A DNA stretch of 64,000 nt from Ruegeria_C sp041537925 (GCF_041537925.1 NZ_JBGOSH010000011.1:62001-126000); one strand, 5' to 3'. Shown: positions 25,231-34,039, counted from the stretch's first letter. The notes: generated from the letters alone by a model not told the origin. Made by a program: numbers and translations.

Positions 25231-26474
25231 GCATGGCGCGCACGGATATCCTAGTGTCAGAACGGCTGGGGGCCTATGCGATCTTTGCTGCGCTGCTGTC
25301 GGCGGCGGGACTGCCGCTCTATATCCATGCGCCGAAGTTCTTTGTCGACAGCTACGGGGTGAGCCTGACCGCGCTGGGCGCGGTCCTGTTCGGGCTGCGC
25401 CTGCTGGATGTGGTGCAGGATCCGGCGCTGGGCTGGCTGGCAGAACGGCTACGGCACCATCGTCAGGTTGCGGTGGCCGCTGCGGTCACGGCGCTTGCGG
25501 GCGCGATGGTGGCGCTTTTTGCAATCACCCCGCCGATGGCACCGATGCTGTGGTTTGCGTTGATGTTGACGATCGTGTTTTCGGCCTTCAGCTTTCTGAC
25601 CATCTGTTTCTATGCCCAAGGCGTCAGCAAGGCGGACCATATGGATGGGATGGGGCATATCCGGCTGGCGCGCTGGCGCGAGACCGGAGCACTGCTGGGC
25701 GTGTGCGTTGCCGCCATCGCGCCGGTTGGTCTGGCGGCGGTGACAGATCAGCCCTTTGCCGGGTTCGCGCTGGGCTTTGCCCTGCTCGCCTGTCTTGCCG
25801 GGTGGGTGATGCGGACCGAATGGGCCGCTGGACCGCTGCGCAAATCTACAGGCTTTGCTCCGGTGTTGCGAGACCGGGTCGCGGGGCGTTTGCTGGTGAT
25901 CGCGTTTCTGAACGCGGCTCCTGTGGCGGTCTCCTCGACGCTGTTTTTGTTTTTTGTCGAAAGCCGTCTGGCTGCACCGGGTGCGGAAGGCCCACTGCTC
26001 CTGCTTTTTTTCCTCTGCGCCGCCTGTGCCGCGCCAATCTGGGGCAAGGCGGCAGAGGCCTGGGGAGCAAAACGCGCGCTGATCGCGGGGATGTGCCTGT
26101 CGATCCTGTCCTTTGGTTTTGCGATCACGCTGGTGGCCGGGGATGTGGCGGCATTTGCGGTGATCTGTGTCTTCTCGGGCGCGGCCCTTGGCGCGGATCT
26201 GACGCTGCTTCCTGCGCTTTTTGCCACGCGCATGGCAAAAATTTCGCCCACCGCCGCCGAAGGGTTCGGCTTGTGGGCGTTCGTTTCGAAATTCTCGCTG
26301 GCCATCGCAGCAGTCGCGTTGCTGCCGGCGCTCGAATATGCCGGGTTCCGCTCGGGCATGGACAACACCGACGAGGCATTGCGCCTGTTGTCGCTATTCT
26401 ATGCCGGGTTGCCCTGCGTCCTCAAACTGGCCGCGCTGGCTTTGCTAGCGGCCACCGATCTGAAAGGAAACTGA
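25227..26474 (+). CDS. MFS transporter, GPH sugar-cation symporter-like
   Basis: A 415-residue integral membrane protein with about 12 hydrophobic segments. The loop DVVQDPALGWLAERL after the second helix matches the GPH (glycoside-pentoside-hexuronide:cation symporter) group of the major facilitator superfamily, and the ends of the helices have the usual charged clusters. The transported compound is unknown; related proteins also move lipids. The start overlaps the DUF1365 stop as ATGA. Its place in the sigma-E-type operon suggests a role in the membrane stress response. Confidence 0.85.
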   Translation: MSMARTDILVSERLGAYAIFAALLSAAGLPLYIHAPKFFVDSYGVSLTALGAVLFGLRLLDVVQDPALGWLAERLRHHRQVAVAAAVTALAGAMVALFAITPPMAPMLWFALMLTIVFSAFSFLTICFYAQGVSKADHMDGMGHIRLARWRETGALLGVCVAAIAPVGLAAVTDQPFAGFALGFALLACLAGWVMRTEWAAGPLRKSTGFAPVLRDRVAGRLLVIAFLNAAPVAVSSTLFLFFVESRLAAPGAEGPLLLLFFLCAACAAPIWGKAAEAWGAKRALIAGMCLSILSFGFAITLVAGDVAAFAVICVFSGAALGADLTLLPALFATRMAKISPTAAEGFGLWAFVSKFSLAIAAVALLPALEYAGFRSGMDNTDEALRLLSLFYAGLPCVLKLAALALLAATDLKGN

Positions 26475-26476
26475 CC

Positions 26477-27061
26477 ATGGAGGCGATCCTCTATATGTTA
26501 CTGGGCGGCGCGCTTGTTCTGGCGCTCGCGTTTGCGAAACGACGATTCATGTCCTTCCTGTCGCAAAGCCCCGATGACTATGTCTCGCAAGGCCCCGATT
26601 TCGACCTGCGCCAACATCTCAACGGTCCCATTCAATGCGAGGGTGTGATCTATGGGCCGACGGGCCGCGTGACGTCGCGCTTCGTCGGGGATTTCGACGC
26701 CAGCTGGCAGGGCAATCGCGGCGTGATGCGGGAACATTTCCGCTATGACAGCGGCAACACGCAGGATCGGAAATGGGCATTGGAGCTGGACGATGAGGGT
26801 CGGATCCGCGCCACCGCACCGGATGTGATCGGTGTGGGCGAAGGGCGTCAGAGCGGTTCGGCCGTGCAATTGCGCTATCGCATCCAATTGCCGGAAAGCG
26901 CGGGTTCGCATGTGCTGGACGTGGTGGACTGGATGTATTTGGCCCCCAATGGCACCATCGTGAACCGCTCGCAATTCCGCAAATTCGGCATTCAGGTGGC
27001 AGAGCTGGTGGCCACGATGCGGCCGCTTGATCTCCGGATAGAGGAGCGCGATGCCGCGTGA
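26477..27061 (+). CDS. DUF3833 family protein
   Basis: A 194-residue protein with one N-terminal membrane segment (about residues 4-18) and a beta-rich body. The segments HLNGPIQCEGVIYGPTGRV, FVGDFDASWQG, EHFRYDSG and VVDWMYLAPNGTIVNRSQF are typical of DUF3833, a family of unknown function that probably has a lipocalin-like barrel. The ATG at 26477 has AAAGGA upstream. The stop overlaps the SDR start (GTGA). Confidence 0.85.
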   Translation: MEAILYMLLGGALVLALAFAKRRFMSFLSQSPDDYVSQGPDFDLRQHLNGPIQCEGVIYGPTGRVTSRFVGDFDASWQGNRGVMREHFRYDSGNTQDRKWALELDDEGRIRATAPDVIGVGEGRQSGSAVQLRYRIQLPESAGSHVLDVVDWMYLAPNGTIVNRSQFRKFGIQVAELVATMRPLDLRIEERDAA

Positions 27062-27789
27062 GGGACTGGGCCGGAAAACGCTACTGGCTGGTGGGCGCCA
27101 GCGAGGGGCTGGGCGCGGAGCTTGCCAGGATCATGAGCCGCAGCGGCGCGCATCTGATCCTGTCGGCACGCTCAATTGACCGGCTTGAGGCGCTGGCCGC
27201 GGAGCTGCCCGGCCCGACCGAGGTGGTGCCTCTGGATGTTTCGGATGATGACAGCGTGCGCAAGGCCGCTGCACGGGTCGGCGAGATCGACGGAATGGTG
27301 TTTCTCGCCGGCGTCTATTGGCCGATGGCTGCGCAGAATTGGGATTATTTTCGGGCCAATGCCATGGCGGATGTCAACTTCACCGGGTTGATGCGTGTTC
27401 TCGGCGTGATCGTGCCACAGATGGTGGTGCGGGACGCGGGCCATATCGTGGTGACCGGATCGCTCTCGGGCTATCGCGGCCTGCCCGGCGCGGTCGGTTA
27501 TGCCGCGTCAAAGGCCGGAACCATGGTGTTGACCGAGGGGCTTTATGCCGATCTGCGCCAAACCGGCATTGATGTGCAACTGGCCAATCCCGGTTTTATC
27601 TACACCCGCCTGACCGAGAAGAATGATTTTGCCATGCCCGCGATCATGGAACCCGAGCGGGCGGCGCAGATCATGTTCGATCACATGAACACCGATCATT
27701 TCCAGCGTGCCTTTCCGGTTCCCTTCGCCTGGCTGTTCCGTTTGGGGCAATTACTGCCGGACTGGCTCTATTTCCGGCTATTTGCGTAA
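27058..27789 (+). CDS. Short-chain dehydrogenase/reductase
   Basis: A 243-residue SDR-family oxidoreductase with the NAD(P)-binding block VGASEGLGAELA at the N terminus, a Ser in VTGSLSGYRG and the catalytic YAASK motif around residue 150. The substrate is unknown; the C-terminal third has FAWLFRLGQLLPDWLYF, a hydrophobic end compatible with a lipid-like substrate or membrane contact. The start is GTG at 27058, overlapping the DUF3833 stop. It is the last gene of the five-gene operon. Confidence 0.88.
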   Translation: MRDWAGKRYWLVGASEGLGAELARIMSRSGAHLILSARSIDRLEALAAELPGPTEVVPLDVSDDDSVRKAAARVGEIDGMVFLAGVYWPMAAQNWDYFRANAMADVNFTGLMRVLGVIVPQMVVRDAGHIVVTGSLSGYRGLPGAVGYAASKAGTMVLTEGLYADLRQTGIDVQLANPGFIYTRLTEKNDFAMPAIMEPERAAQIMFDHMNTDHFQRAFPVPFAWLFRLGQLLPDWLYFRLFA

Positions 27790-27857
27790 GATCAAAGACC
27801 ACGCGCCGCGCGCCTGATTGGGTGCGATCCGTGAACGCGGACAGGAGTGCGATTCAG

Positions 27858-28175
27858 ATGTTGGAAATTTCAGCGCGCAAAGTGGCGCAAGTGGCGATGA
27901 TGGCACGCGAATTGGGGCGCGCCGAGGGCGAAATGCGGGCCTTCATCGACCGGATGGACGAAGATGAGCAGGCCGAACTGGTGGCGATCATGTGGATCGG
28001 GCGCGACAGTTTCGATGTTCAGGAACTGGGCGAAGCGATCCGCACCGCTAAGGCAGAGGCCTCGACCCCTTGTGCCGACTACCTGATCGGCACACCGCAT
28101 CTGTCGGACCATCTGGAAAACGGGCTGGACGCGCTGGGCATCTCTGCCGAGGATGTGGAAAACGACCTGATGTGA
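27858..28175 (+). CDS. DUF3775 domain protein
   Basis: A 105-residue soluble, acidic protein. MDEDEQAELVAIMWIGRD and CADYLIGTPHLSDHLENGLDALG are the blocks that mark DUF3775 members of Rhodobacterales and related alphaproteobacteria. No function is known. The ATG at 27858 follows AGGAG at 27842-27846. It sits between the sigma-E-type operon and a convergent lysine-related gene, with no obvious link to either. Confidence 0.8.
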   Translation: MLEISARKVAQVAMMARELGRAEGEMRAFIDRMDEDEQAELVAIMWIGRDSFDVQELGEAIRTAKAEASTPCADYLIGTPHLSDHLENGLDALGISAEDVENDLM

Positions 28176-28191
28176 GGGCCAGTAGGGCGGG

Positions 28192-29247
28192 CTACAGTTC
28201 CTTGAGGTGCCGTTCGAAGACCTGCCGTGCCCGTCCCCAGACGCCCGCGCCGATGTCCTCGAGCGTCAGCAGCGAAGGCAACAGTTGCGCAGCATAGTCG
28301 TGCGAGCTTTCAACCGGCAGCATCGATGGCAAGTTATCGATGGCCATCACGTCCAGCACCCGGTTAGTCGCAACCCTTAGCACCGGCTGGTCCCACGTGG
28401 TGGCACGGTCATAGACCGGCACCGGGTTATAGTCGCTGTCGGGATCGCAGGCGATGTCACCGATGGCGGTCAGGCGGCGCGGTGCCTCAAGCGCCGAGTG
28501 CGGCACAAAGACCGGCGTCCCGGGGCGGGCGAGAATGCAGTTCAGAAACAGATCGTGGCTCAGGATTTCGGGAAACGGCCCACCACTGGCGGTTTCCGCC
28601 ATGTCCCAGCGGGTGACGCTGACACCCATCGCCTCGCAGATGTCGGCGGCCCCGCGTCCGACGCGACCGAGCGCGCCGATGACAAGGGCCGAAGGGCGCG
28701 GTTTCCCTGTCGCGTCGAGCTCTGACGACAGCGCCGAGGTCAGGGCGTCCTTGCCGGGATAGGTGGCGACCCGGCCGCAGATCGCGCCGCGTTGCTGCGC
28801 GGCCCAGGCTTTCAGCGTGACTGCCGCCCCGGCATACCCGGCCCAGTAGCCGAAGGCGGCAATGCGTCGACCGTCTTCATCCACCAGGTATTCCAGATCG
28901 TAAAGCGTGCCGCCGCCCGCCTTGAACCGTTGCAGAAGCGCGCAGCCCGCGCCTTGTCCCTTGAACGCATGGCCGAACATGATGTGGCGATGGGGCAGGG
29001 GCGTGCCGTCTTCAGGAAGCTCCTTTAGGCCGAAGATGATCGCGTCGCGCGGTGCGTCCGGCCAGCTATGGGGCGTGGCGATGGTGCAGCCCGCGTCCCT
29101 ATAGCCATCGATGGGAATCGCGCGACTGGCGCTTTCCTCGACCGTGACCGCGATCCCCGCCGCGACCAGCGCAGCCGCGCCTTCCGGGATCAGGCCCGTG
29201 CGTTCTTCGTTTGCGCGCTGTTCGGCGCGAACCCAGAGATGTGTCAT
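28192..29247 (-). CDS. Saccharopine dehydrogenase (lysine-forming type)
   Basis: A 351-residue protein similar to fungal NAD-dependent saccharopine dehydrogenase and to alanine dehydrogenase/transhydrogenase folds. The N terminus reads LWVRAEQRANEERTGLIP; FGLKELPEDGTPLPHRHIMFGHAFKGQ contains the Lys and His pair that acts in catalysis in this family; LVIGALGRVGRGAADI is the NAD-binding motif. The reaction would interconvert saccharopine and lysine plus 2-oxoglutarate; whether it serves lysine breakdown or another substrate is not known. It is followed after 12 bases by no coupled gene downstream, and the GST gene lies just upstream on the same strand, so the three minus-strand genes here may form one transcript. 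Confidence 0.88.
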   Translation of the reverse strand: MTHLWVRAEQRANEERTGLIPEGAAALVAAGIAVTVEESASRAIPIDGYRDAGCTIATPHSWPDAPRDAIIFGLKELPEDGTPLPHRHIMFGHAFKGQGAGCALLQRFKAGGGTLYDLEYLVDEDGRRIAAFGYWAGYAGAAVTLKAWAAQQRGAICGRVATYPGKDALTSALSSELDATGKPRPSALVIGALGRVGRGAADICEAMGVSVTRWDMAETASGGPFPEILSHDLFLNCILARPGTPVFVPHSALEAPRRLTAIGDIACDPDSDYNPVPVYDRATTWDQPVLRVATNRVLDVMAIDNLPSMLPVESSHDYAAQLLPSLLTLEDIGAGVWGRARQVFERHLKEL

Positions 29248-29259
29248 GCCAGCCCCCTC

Positions 29260-29874
29260 CTACAGCATTCCCGCCTGCGTTACGGCCCTGACAGAAGGGC
29301 GCGCGCTCATGGCATCGCGAAACGCGGTGATCTTGGGAAAGACGGAGGGATCAACGCCGTCAGCTTCCAGCCAGCTGCACACCACATATAGGTAACAATC
29401 CGCAAGGCTGACGCGGTCCCCCAGCACGAAAGGACCGCGCAACCCGCTGGCTTCGATATAGGCGCAGGACTCGGTCATAATCTGCGGCACCTTGGCCTTC
29501 ATGTCCTGCCAACTGCTTTCGAGATCGGCCCAGCGATGGCCGCGCAGCCGGTGGGCGTGGTTCACATGCATGGTCGAGGCCAGGTAATACATCACCTCGC
29601 GCATGCGGGCGGCCAGTACCGGGTCGTCAGGCACCAGCCCGGCTTGCGGCGCCAGTGCCGCCACATAGTCCAGCAGCGCGCCGGTCTCGGTCAGAATGCC
29701 GCCTTCAACTGCCAGCGCTGGCACCCGGCCCTTGGGGTTGATCTGGTGATAGGCGGGTTTGGTCTGCTCGCCGCTTGCGAAATCCAGCTTGACCGCTTCA
29801 TAGGGCAGGCCGGCCTCTTCCAGCGCGATGGCTACGGCAACCGAGATGGTGCGAGGGGCGTAATAGAGCTGCAT
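29260..29874 (-). CDS. Glutathione S-transferase family protein
   Basis: A 204-residue GST. The N-terminal thioredoxin-like domain begins MQLYYAPRTISVAVAIAL and has INPKGRVPALAVEGG and TETGALLDYVA, the glutathione-binding segments; the helical C-terminal domain has LGDRVSLADCYLYVV with the N-capping box Asp typical of GSTs. The Ser in place of the usual first catalytic residue suggests a beta- or theta-like class. Substrate unknown. It shares an orientation and tight spacing with the histidine phosphatase upstream and the saccharopine dehydrogenase downstream. Confidence 0.9.
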   Translation of the reverse strand: MQLYYAPRTISVAVAIALEEAGLPYEAVKLDFASGEQTKPAYHQINPKGRVPALAVEGGILTETGALLDYVAALAPQAGLVPDDPVLAARMREVMYYLASTMHVNHAHRLRGHRWADLESSWQDMKAKVPQIMTESCAYIEASGLRGPFVLGDRVSLADCYLYVVCSWLEADGVDPSVFPKITAFRDAMSARPSVRAVTQAGML

Positions 29875-29886
29875 CAGGGCGTCTCC

Positions 29887-30537
29887 TCAGAGGTGGGTCT
29901 GGGCATACTGGCGATCGGGCGCTTCAAGATGCGGGATCGCATTGAACAGGACCGGGCTCAGCTCGGCCCCTATAGGGTGCAAACGATGAAGCGAGGTGTT
30001 CATGATGGCAAGAGCCACCCGCGCCATGGACCGGGTGTCCAGCCCCAGCACCTGCCGCATCACCATTGAGATCAGCCCGCCCGAGGTCACCACGATGGCC
30101 GGGCCATTACCCGCGCCGATCTCGCTGAGAACATCGCCTACGCGGGTCGTGAACTGGTCAAAGCTTTCAGGTGGATTGTCGATCTCGCCTGCTTCCCAGG
30201 CGGCGAAGGTGCGCGGCAGATGTTCAACAAATCCTTCGCGGTCTTCGGGGATCAGAACGCCCTTCTGGTCCTGCAAGAGCTGGGCGAGGGCAAAATATTC
30301 GATCTCGTTCAGGCGGGCGTCCTGAATGGGGTCCACAAGCCCCATGCTGGCGGCGGTTTCGATATGGCGGGTCAACGTGCCGCAATAGGCGCGCGGGTGA
30401 TGCGTGCCGGTGCCGCGCAGATGCGCGCCCAGCCAATTTGCCTGCTGGTGGCCCAGTGGGCTGAGCTTGTCATAGCTGGCTTCGTCGCGGGCTTCAGTAT
30501 TGGCCTGTCCGTGACGGACAAGGGTGATGTAGGACAT
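29887..30537 (-). CDS. Histidine phosphatase family protein
   Basis: A 216-residue member of the phosphoglycerate-mutase-like histidine phosphatases. LVRHGQAN near the N terminus holds the phosphorylated His; CGTLTRHIETA supplies the second Arg, and VVTSGGLISMV replaces the more usual VxHGG near the second catalytic site, so the general acid His there appears changed to Ser. That makes substrate and activity uncertain. It is the first of three minus-strand genes in a probable operon, 12 bases before the GST gene. Confidence 0.86.
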   Translation of the reverse strand: MSYITLVRHGQANTEARDEASYDKLSPLGHQQANWLGAHLRGTGTHHPRAYCGTLTRHIETAASMGLVDPIQDARLNEIEYFALAQLLQDQKGVLIPEDREGFVEHLPRTFAAWEAGEIDNPPESFDQFTTRVGDVLSEIGAGNGPAIVVTSGGLISMVMRQVLGLDTRSMARVALAIMNTSLHRLHPIGAELSPVLFNAIPHLEAPDRQYAQTHL

Positions 30538-30668
30538 GGGTACTGCTCTCCGGTTGGCCTTGTCTTAGGCCAGCGGGGCGAATTGCGCCATATGTGATCT
30601 GCATCCCGCGCGTCTTCCCACGAACGCAGGCGATTGCGTGTGGGGTTGGTTCAGCGACAAGGAGATAA

Positions 30669-30766
30669 GTGAGAGGTTGGACATCGACCCAAGCGGGGCT
30701 CGTTGTGGCTGCTTCCTTCCGGACCTGACCAGGTTGGCGAGGCGCTCGCCCGCGCCAACCTCTCAC
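30669..30766 (-). ncRNA. ffs: Signal recognition particle RNA (4.5S type)
   Basis: On the minus strand the sequence contains CAGGTCCGGAAGGAAGCAGC, the diagnostic domain IV of bacterial 4.5S SRP RNA. The ends GTGAGAGGTTGG and CCAACCTCTCAC pair perfectly to close the single long hairpin, giving a 98-nucleotide RNA. It binds Ffh to target membrane proteins. It stands alone between the histidine phosphatase gene and nudC and has its own promoter. Confidence 0.95.
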
Positions 30767-30772
30767 GCGTCG

Positions 30773-30800
30773 ATATAGGCGCGTTGCGCAGGGTTGGCAA
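30773..30800 (-). promoter_or_regulatory. Promoter of SRP RNA
   Basis: On the minus strand TTGCCA (plus 30795-30800) and CTATAT (plus 30773-30778) are separated by 16 bases. The expected start is six to seven bases downstream, exactly at the first base of the paired SRP RNA end. Confidence 0.7.
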
Positions 30801-30914
30801 GATGAGTCTCGGACCCGCTTTGGCGGGATTTTCGGGCCGCCCTCATGAACGCCATTGCTCTTGGCTGGCAGAAGTGGCAGCCCTGTCGGCACATTTCGTC
30901 TGGGAAAGCAGATC

Positions 30915-31886
30915 ATGAAACATGCCGAACAGGTGACCTTTGGCGGGTCTGGTCTCAATCGTTCCGCGCATCAGCGCGCGGACCCTGCAGCGCTCGCGCA
31001 ACTGGCGCAGCATGAAGGCGCCAGATACCATCTGCTCTGGCGCGGCAAGGTGCTGCTGCAGCCCGATGAAGCGCGGGTCCTGCCGCATGTGGCGGCGGAT
31101 CATCTCCTGGTAAAAGCAGCGTTGATCCCGCCGGTCTTTCTGGGCGCTGCCGATGATGGCACGCCTCATTTCGCCTGCGACATCTCGAACTGGTCACCCG
31201 ATGCGGCGGAGTTGGGGACCGTGGGCGCGTTCCACGACCCCAGCCAACAACAGCATCCCGACCTGCCCGACGGCCAGGTGTTCTGCGAGCTGCGGCGGAT
31301 GATGACGGCGCTTAACCCGCGCGAGGCGGAACTGGCGGCGACGGCGCGGGCGCTGTTCAGCTGGCATGAAACGCACCGTTTCTGCGCCCGTTGCGGGGCG
31401 GAAAGCGAGATGATGCAGGGCGGGTGGCAAAGGACCTGCCCAAGCTGCGGCGGGCAGCACTTTCCACGCACCGATCCGGTTGTGATCATGCTGATCACAC
31501 ATGGCGATTCGGTACTTATGGGGCGTTCGCCGGGTTGGCCCGAGGGGATGTATTCGTTGCTTGCGGGTTTTGTGGAGCCGGGCGAGACCCTGGAGGCCGC
31601 CGTCCGCCGCGAAGTTGCCGAAGAGGCCGGGGTGCCGGTCGGGCAGGTGACTTATCTGGCCAGCCAGCCTTGGCCGTTTCCGACCTCGCTTATGATCGGC
31701 TGCGCGGGTGAGGCGCTGTCGCGCGACATCTCGATCGATCCGACAGAGATTGAGGACGCATTCTGGGTGACGAAATCTGGGATGCTGCAGGTCTTTGCCG
31801 GGGAAAACCCCGAGATCAAACCCGCCCGCACCGGTTCGATCGCGCATTTCCTGATCCGTAACTGGCTTGCGGATAGGCTGGATTGA
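30915..31886 (+). CDS. nudC: NADH pyrophosphatase / NAD-decapping enzyme NudC
   Basis: A 323-residue Nudix hydrolase. FCARCGAE and CPSCGG form the four-Cys zinc ribbon, followed by FPRTDPVVIMLI; the Nudix box is GFVEPGETLEAAVRREVAEE, and SQPWPFP is the NudC-specific signature that distinguishes NADH/NAD-cap hydrolases. The N-terminal 130 residues form the usual variable domain. It hydrolyses NADH to NMNH and AMP and can remove NAD caps from RNA. The ATG at 30915 is preferred over a longer frame from 30855, which lacks a good ribosome binding site and would extend beyond the family N terminus. Confidence 0.95.
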   Translation: MKHAEQVTFGGSGLNRSAHQRADPAALAQLAQHEGARYHLLWRGKVLLQPDEARVLPHVAADHLLVKAALIPPVFLGAADDGTPHFACDISNWSPDAAELGTVGAFHDPSQQQHPDLPDGQVFCELRRMMTALNPREAELAATARALFSWHETHRFCARCGAESEMMQGGWQRTCPSCGGQHFPRTDPVVIMLITHGDSVLMGRSPGWPEGMYSLLAGFVEPGETLEAAVRREVAEEAGVPVGQVTYLASQPWPFPTSLMIGCAGEALSRDISIDPTEIEDAFWVTKSGMLQVFAGENPEIKPARTGSIAHFLIRNWLADRLD

Positions 31887-31925
31887 CGCAACACTCTGCG
31901 CAACCGGAACCCGTCAGGACCCTTC

Positions 31926-32393
31926 ATGCAGATAGCAGGAACCGAGGATATCGCAGCGCCCATCAGCGATGTGTTCGACATGCTGTCGGAGTTTGACAGT
32001 TTCGAGCGCAATGCGATCCGGCGCGGGATCGATGTGCGGCGGCTGAACGACCACTCGCGTGCGATGCGCGGGCTGGAATGGCAGGCGGCGTTCCAGCTAC
32101 GCGGCAAGCCGCGCAACCTGCATCTGGTGCTGTGCCGGTATGACAGGCCACATCTGATGCAGATCGATTCGTCGACCAAGGGGATCGAATGCACTATGCT
32201 GGTGGAGCTTATGCCGCTGTCGCCGCGCCGCACCCGTCTGCACCTCAAGCTCAAGCTGCGGCCCAATACGCTGCCCGCGCGGCTGTTCGTACAGTCGCTG
32301 AAACTGGCCCGCCGTAACCTGAACCGGCGATTCAAGAATCGGCTGAGTGAATTTGCCCGGAACATGGAGAACCGCCAGACCAAGGTGCGGTAA
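31926..32393 (+). CDS. SRPBCC family protein
   Basis: A 155-residue protein with the START/Bet v1-like SRPBCC pattern: EDIAAPISDVFDMLSEFDSFE at the start, a central beta-rich part and a long basic C-terminal helix (RRNLNRRFKNRLSEFARNM). Such proteins bind hydrophobic ligands or act as polyketide cyclase-like domains; the role here is unknown. It follows nudC by about 40 bases and is convergent with pheA. Confidence 0.85.
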   Translation: MQIAGTEDIAAPISDVFDMLSEFDSFERNAIRRGIDVRRLNDHSRAMRGLEWQAAFQLRGKPRNLHLVLCRYDRPHLMQIDSSTKGIECTMLVELMPLSPRRTRLHLKLKLRPNTLPARLFVQSLKLARRNLNRRFKNRLSEFARNMENRQTKVR

Positions 32394-32401
32394 CGCGCCG
32401 G

Positions 32402-33235
32402 TCAGGTGCGCTGACGGGTGGCAGGGTAGACGCCCAGAACCTCGACTTCAGCGGTGAAATAGGCCAGCTCGTCCAGCGCCAGTTGCACATTCGCGTCATT
32501 GGGATGCCCTTCGATATCGGCATAGAACTGCGTCGCGGTGAATGACCCGTCGACCATGTAGCTTTCCAGCTTGGTCATGTTGACGCCGTTGGTCGCGAAG
32601 CCGCCCATCGCCTTATAAAGTGCGGCGGGGATGTTGCGGACCTGAAACACGAATGAAGTAATCATCCCGTGATCGCCCCGACGCGTCATGTCGGCCTCGC
32701 GCGACATTATCAGGAACCTTGTGGTGTTGTTGCCCTGATCCTCGATATGGCGGGCCAGAACGTCCAGCCCATAGATTTCACCCGCCAACTCGCTGGCCAG
32801 CGCGGCGATTGCCGGTTCGCCACGCTCAGCGATCTCGCGGGCGGCACGGGCATTGTCGGGGCTGACGCGGCCGGTGATGTTGTGCTGGCGCAAAAAGCCT
32901 GCGCATTGCGGCAACAGCACAAGATGGGAATGCGCCTCCCGCACTTGGTCCAGCGCCGTTCCGCGCACCGCCAGCAGGTTGATATGGACGCGCACAAAGG
33001 CCTCGTCGATGATATGCAGACCGCTATGGGGCAGCAGCCGGTGGATATCGGCCACCCTTCCATAAGTGGTGTTTTCGACCGGCAGCATGGCCAGATCGGC
33101 CGCGCCACTGCGCACGGCTTCGATCACGTCTTCGAAGGTGCGGCAGGGCAGCGGCTCCATCCCGGGCCGCGCGTCGCGGCAAGCCTCGTGGCTATAGGCG
33201 CCGGGTTCCCCCTGAAATGCGATGCGATTGGTCAT
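32402..33235 (-). CDS. pheA: Prephenate dehydratase
   Basis: A 277-residue monofunctional prephenate dehydratase, which forms phenylpyruvate in phenylalanine synthesis. The catalytic domain has IAFQGEPGAYSHEAC, the block MLPVENTTYGRV and NNTTRFLIM near residues 170-178; the C-terminal ACT domain has KLESYMVDG with the ESR-like region replaced by ESY, which senses phenylalanine in this family. The ATG at 33235 is chosen because GGAAG lies 8 bases upstream; an ATG at 33250 is less well placed. The cycM gene is divergent. Confidence 0.95.
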   Translation of the reverse strand: MTNRIAFQGEPGAYSHEACRDARPGMEPLPCRTFEDVIEAVRSGAADLAMLPVENTTYGRVADIHRLLPHSGLHIIDEAFVRVHINLLAVRGTALDQVREAHSHLVLLPQCAGFLRQHNITGRVSPDNARAAREIAERGEPAIAALASELAGEIYGLDVLARHIEDQGNNTTRFLIMSREADMTRRGDHGMITSFVFQVRNIPAALYKAMGGFATNGVNMTKLESYMVDGSFTATQFYADIEGHPNDANVQLALDELAYFTAEVEVLGVYPATRQRT

Positions 33236-33356
33236 TTGATAGGCTTCCATGCAACAAGCCCGCGAATTGGGCGATTGGTCGCGCTGTCTATACCTTGCCT
33301 CTTGCGAGGGGAAGCCTTAGACACCTGCGCAGACAGCTGAAATGGACTCGCGATCA

Positions 33357-33863
33357 ATGTTCGACACGATGACAGTTACCAAGGCCGCGGCCGGCCTCTT
33401 TGGCGCCTTTCTGGTGTTTCTTCTGGGGAAGTGGGCAGCAGAAGAGATCTACCATGTGGATGGCCATGGCGATGCCGCCTATATTGTTGAGCCTCTGGAA
33501 GGCAATGACACCGTCAGCGAGGCCGAAGAGGTCAATTTCGACGAGCTGATGATGGCGGCAGAAGTGGACAAGGGCGCCAACGTGTTCAAGAAATGCCAAG
33601 CCTGCCACAAACTGGAAGACGGTGCCAATGGCACCGGTCCTTATCTTTATGGTGTTGTGGGTCGCCCGATCGCATCGGCTGCCGGGTTCGGATACTCCTC
33701 AGCCATGCAGGGCAAGGGCGGCGATTGGACCGTGGAAGAACTTGACGCGTTCCTGGCCAACCCCAAGGGCGCGGTGTCGGGGACCTCGATGGCCTTCGCG
33801 GGCCTCAAGAAGCAAAGCGATCGTGTCAATCTGATCGCTTACCTCGACAGTCTCGACAACTGA
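33357..33863 (+). CDS. cycM: Membrane-anchored cytochrome c (cy/c552 type)
   Basis: A 168-residue monohaem cytochrome c. An uncleaved N-terminal anchor (about residues 8-25) is followed by a Glu/Asp-rich linker of some 45 residues and a class I cytochrome domain with CQACHKLE and the axial Met in GTSMAF. The opening MFDTMTVTKAAAG matches cytochrome c552 of Paracoccus and cytochrome cy of Rhodobacter, which pass electrons from the bc1 complex to aa3 or cbb3 oxidases. The start at 33357 follows that match; an in-frame ATG at 33342 is possible. A strong terminator follows. Confidence 0.92.
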   Translation: MFDTMTVTKAAAGLFGAFLVFLLGKWAAEEIYHVDGHGDAAYIVEPLEGNDTVSEAEEVNFDELMMAAEVDKGANVFKKCQACHKLEDGANGTGPYLYGVVGRPIASAAGFGYSSAMQGKGGDWTVEELDAFLANPKGAVSGTSMAFAGLKKQSDRVNLIAYLDSLDN

Positions 33864-33887
33864 GCCGGAACACATGGATTTTTTAGG

Positions 33888-33920
33888 GGCCGCTGCCGGA
33901 GCAGCGGCCCTTTTTCTTTC
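33888..33920 (+). terminator. Intrinsic terminator after cycM
   Basis: GGGCCGCTGC at 33888-33897 pairs perfectly with GCAGCGGCCC at 33902-33911 across a four-base loop, followed by a T-rich tail to 33920. This is a textbook rho-independent terminator. Confidence 0.92.
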
Positions 33921-34039
33921 ATTAACGCTTCTTCACGGCGCGTTCACATGTTCTAAACTTGCAACTTGAATCGCTGGACCATTTTCTAGCACAAGCAAGA
34001 TTGGCCCTTAACGCCAACCAGACCGGAGAGGATGAGCCG

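Noticed and set aside
25550..27061. Plus-strand frame of 503 codons running through the MFS gene into DUF3833
   Set aside because: Only the part from 26477 has a ribosome binding site and family match; the upstream part is an out-of-frame shadow of the MFS gene, not a fusion.
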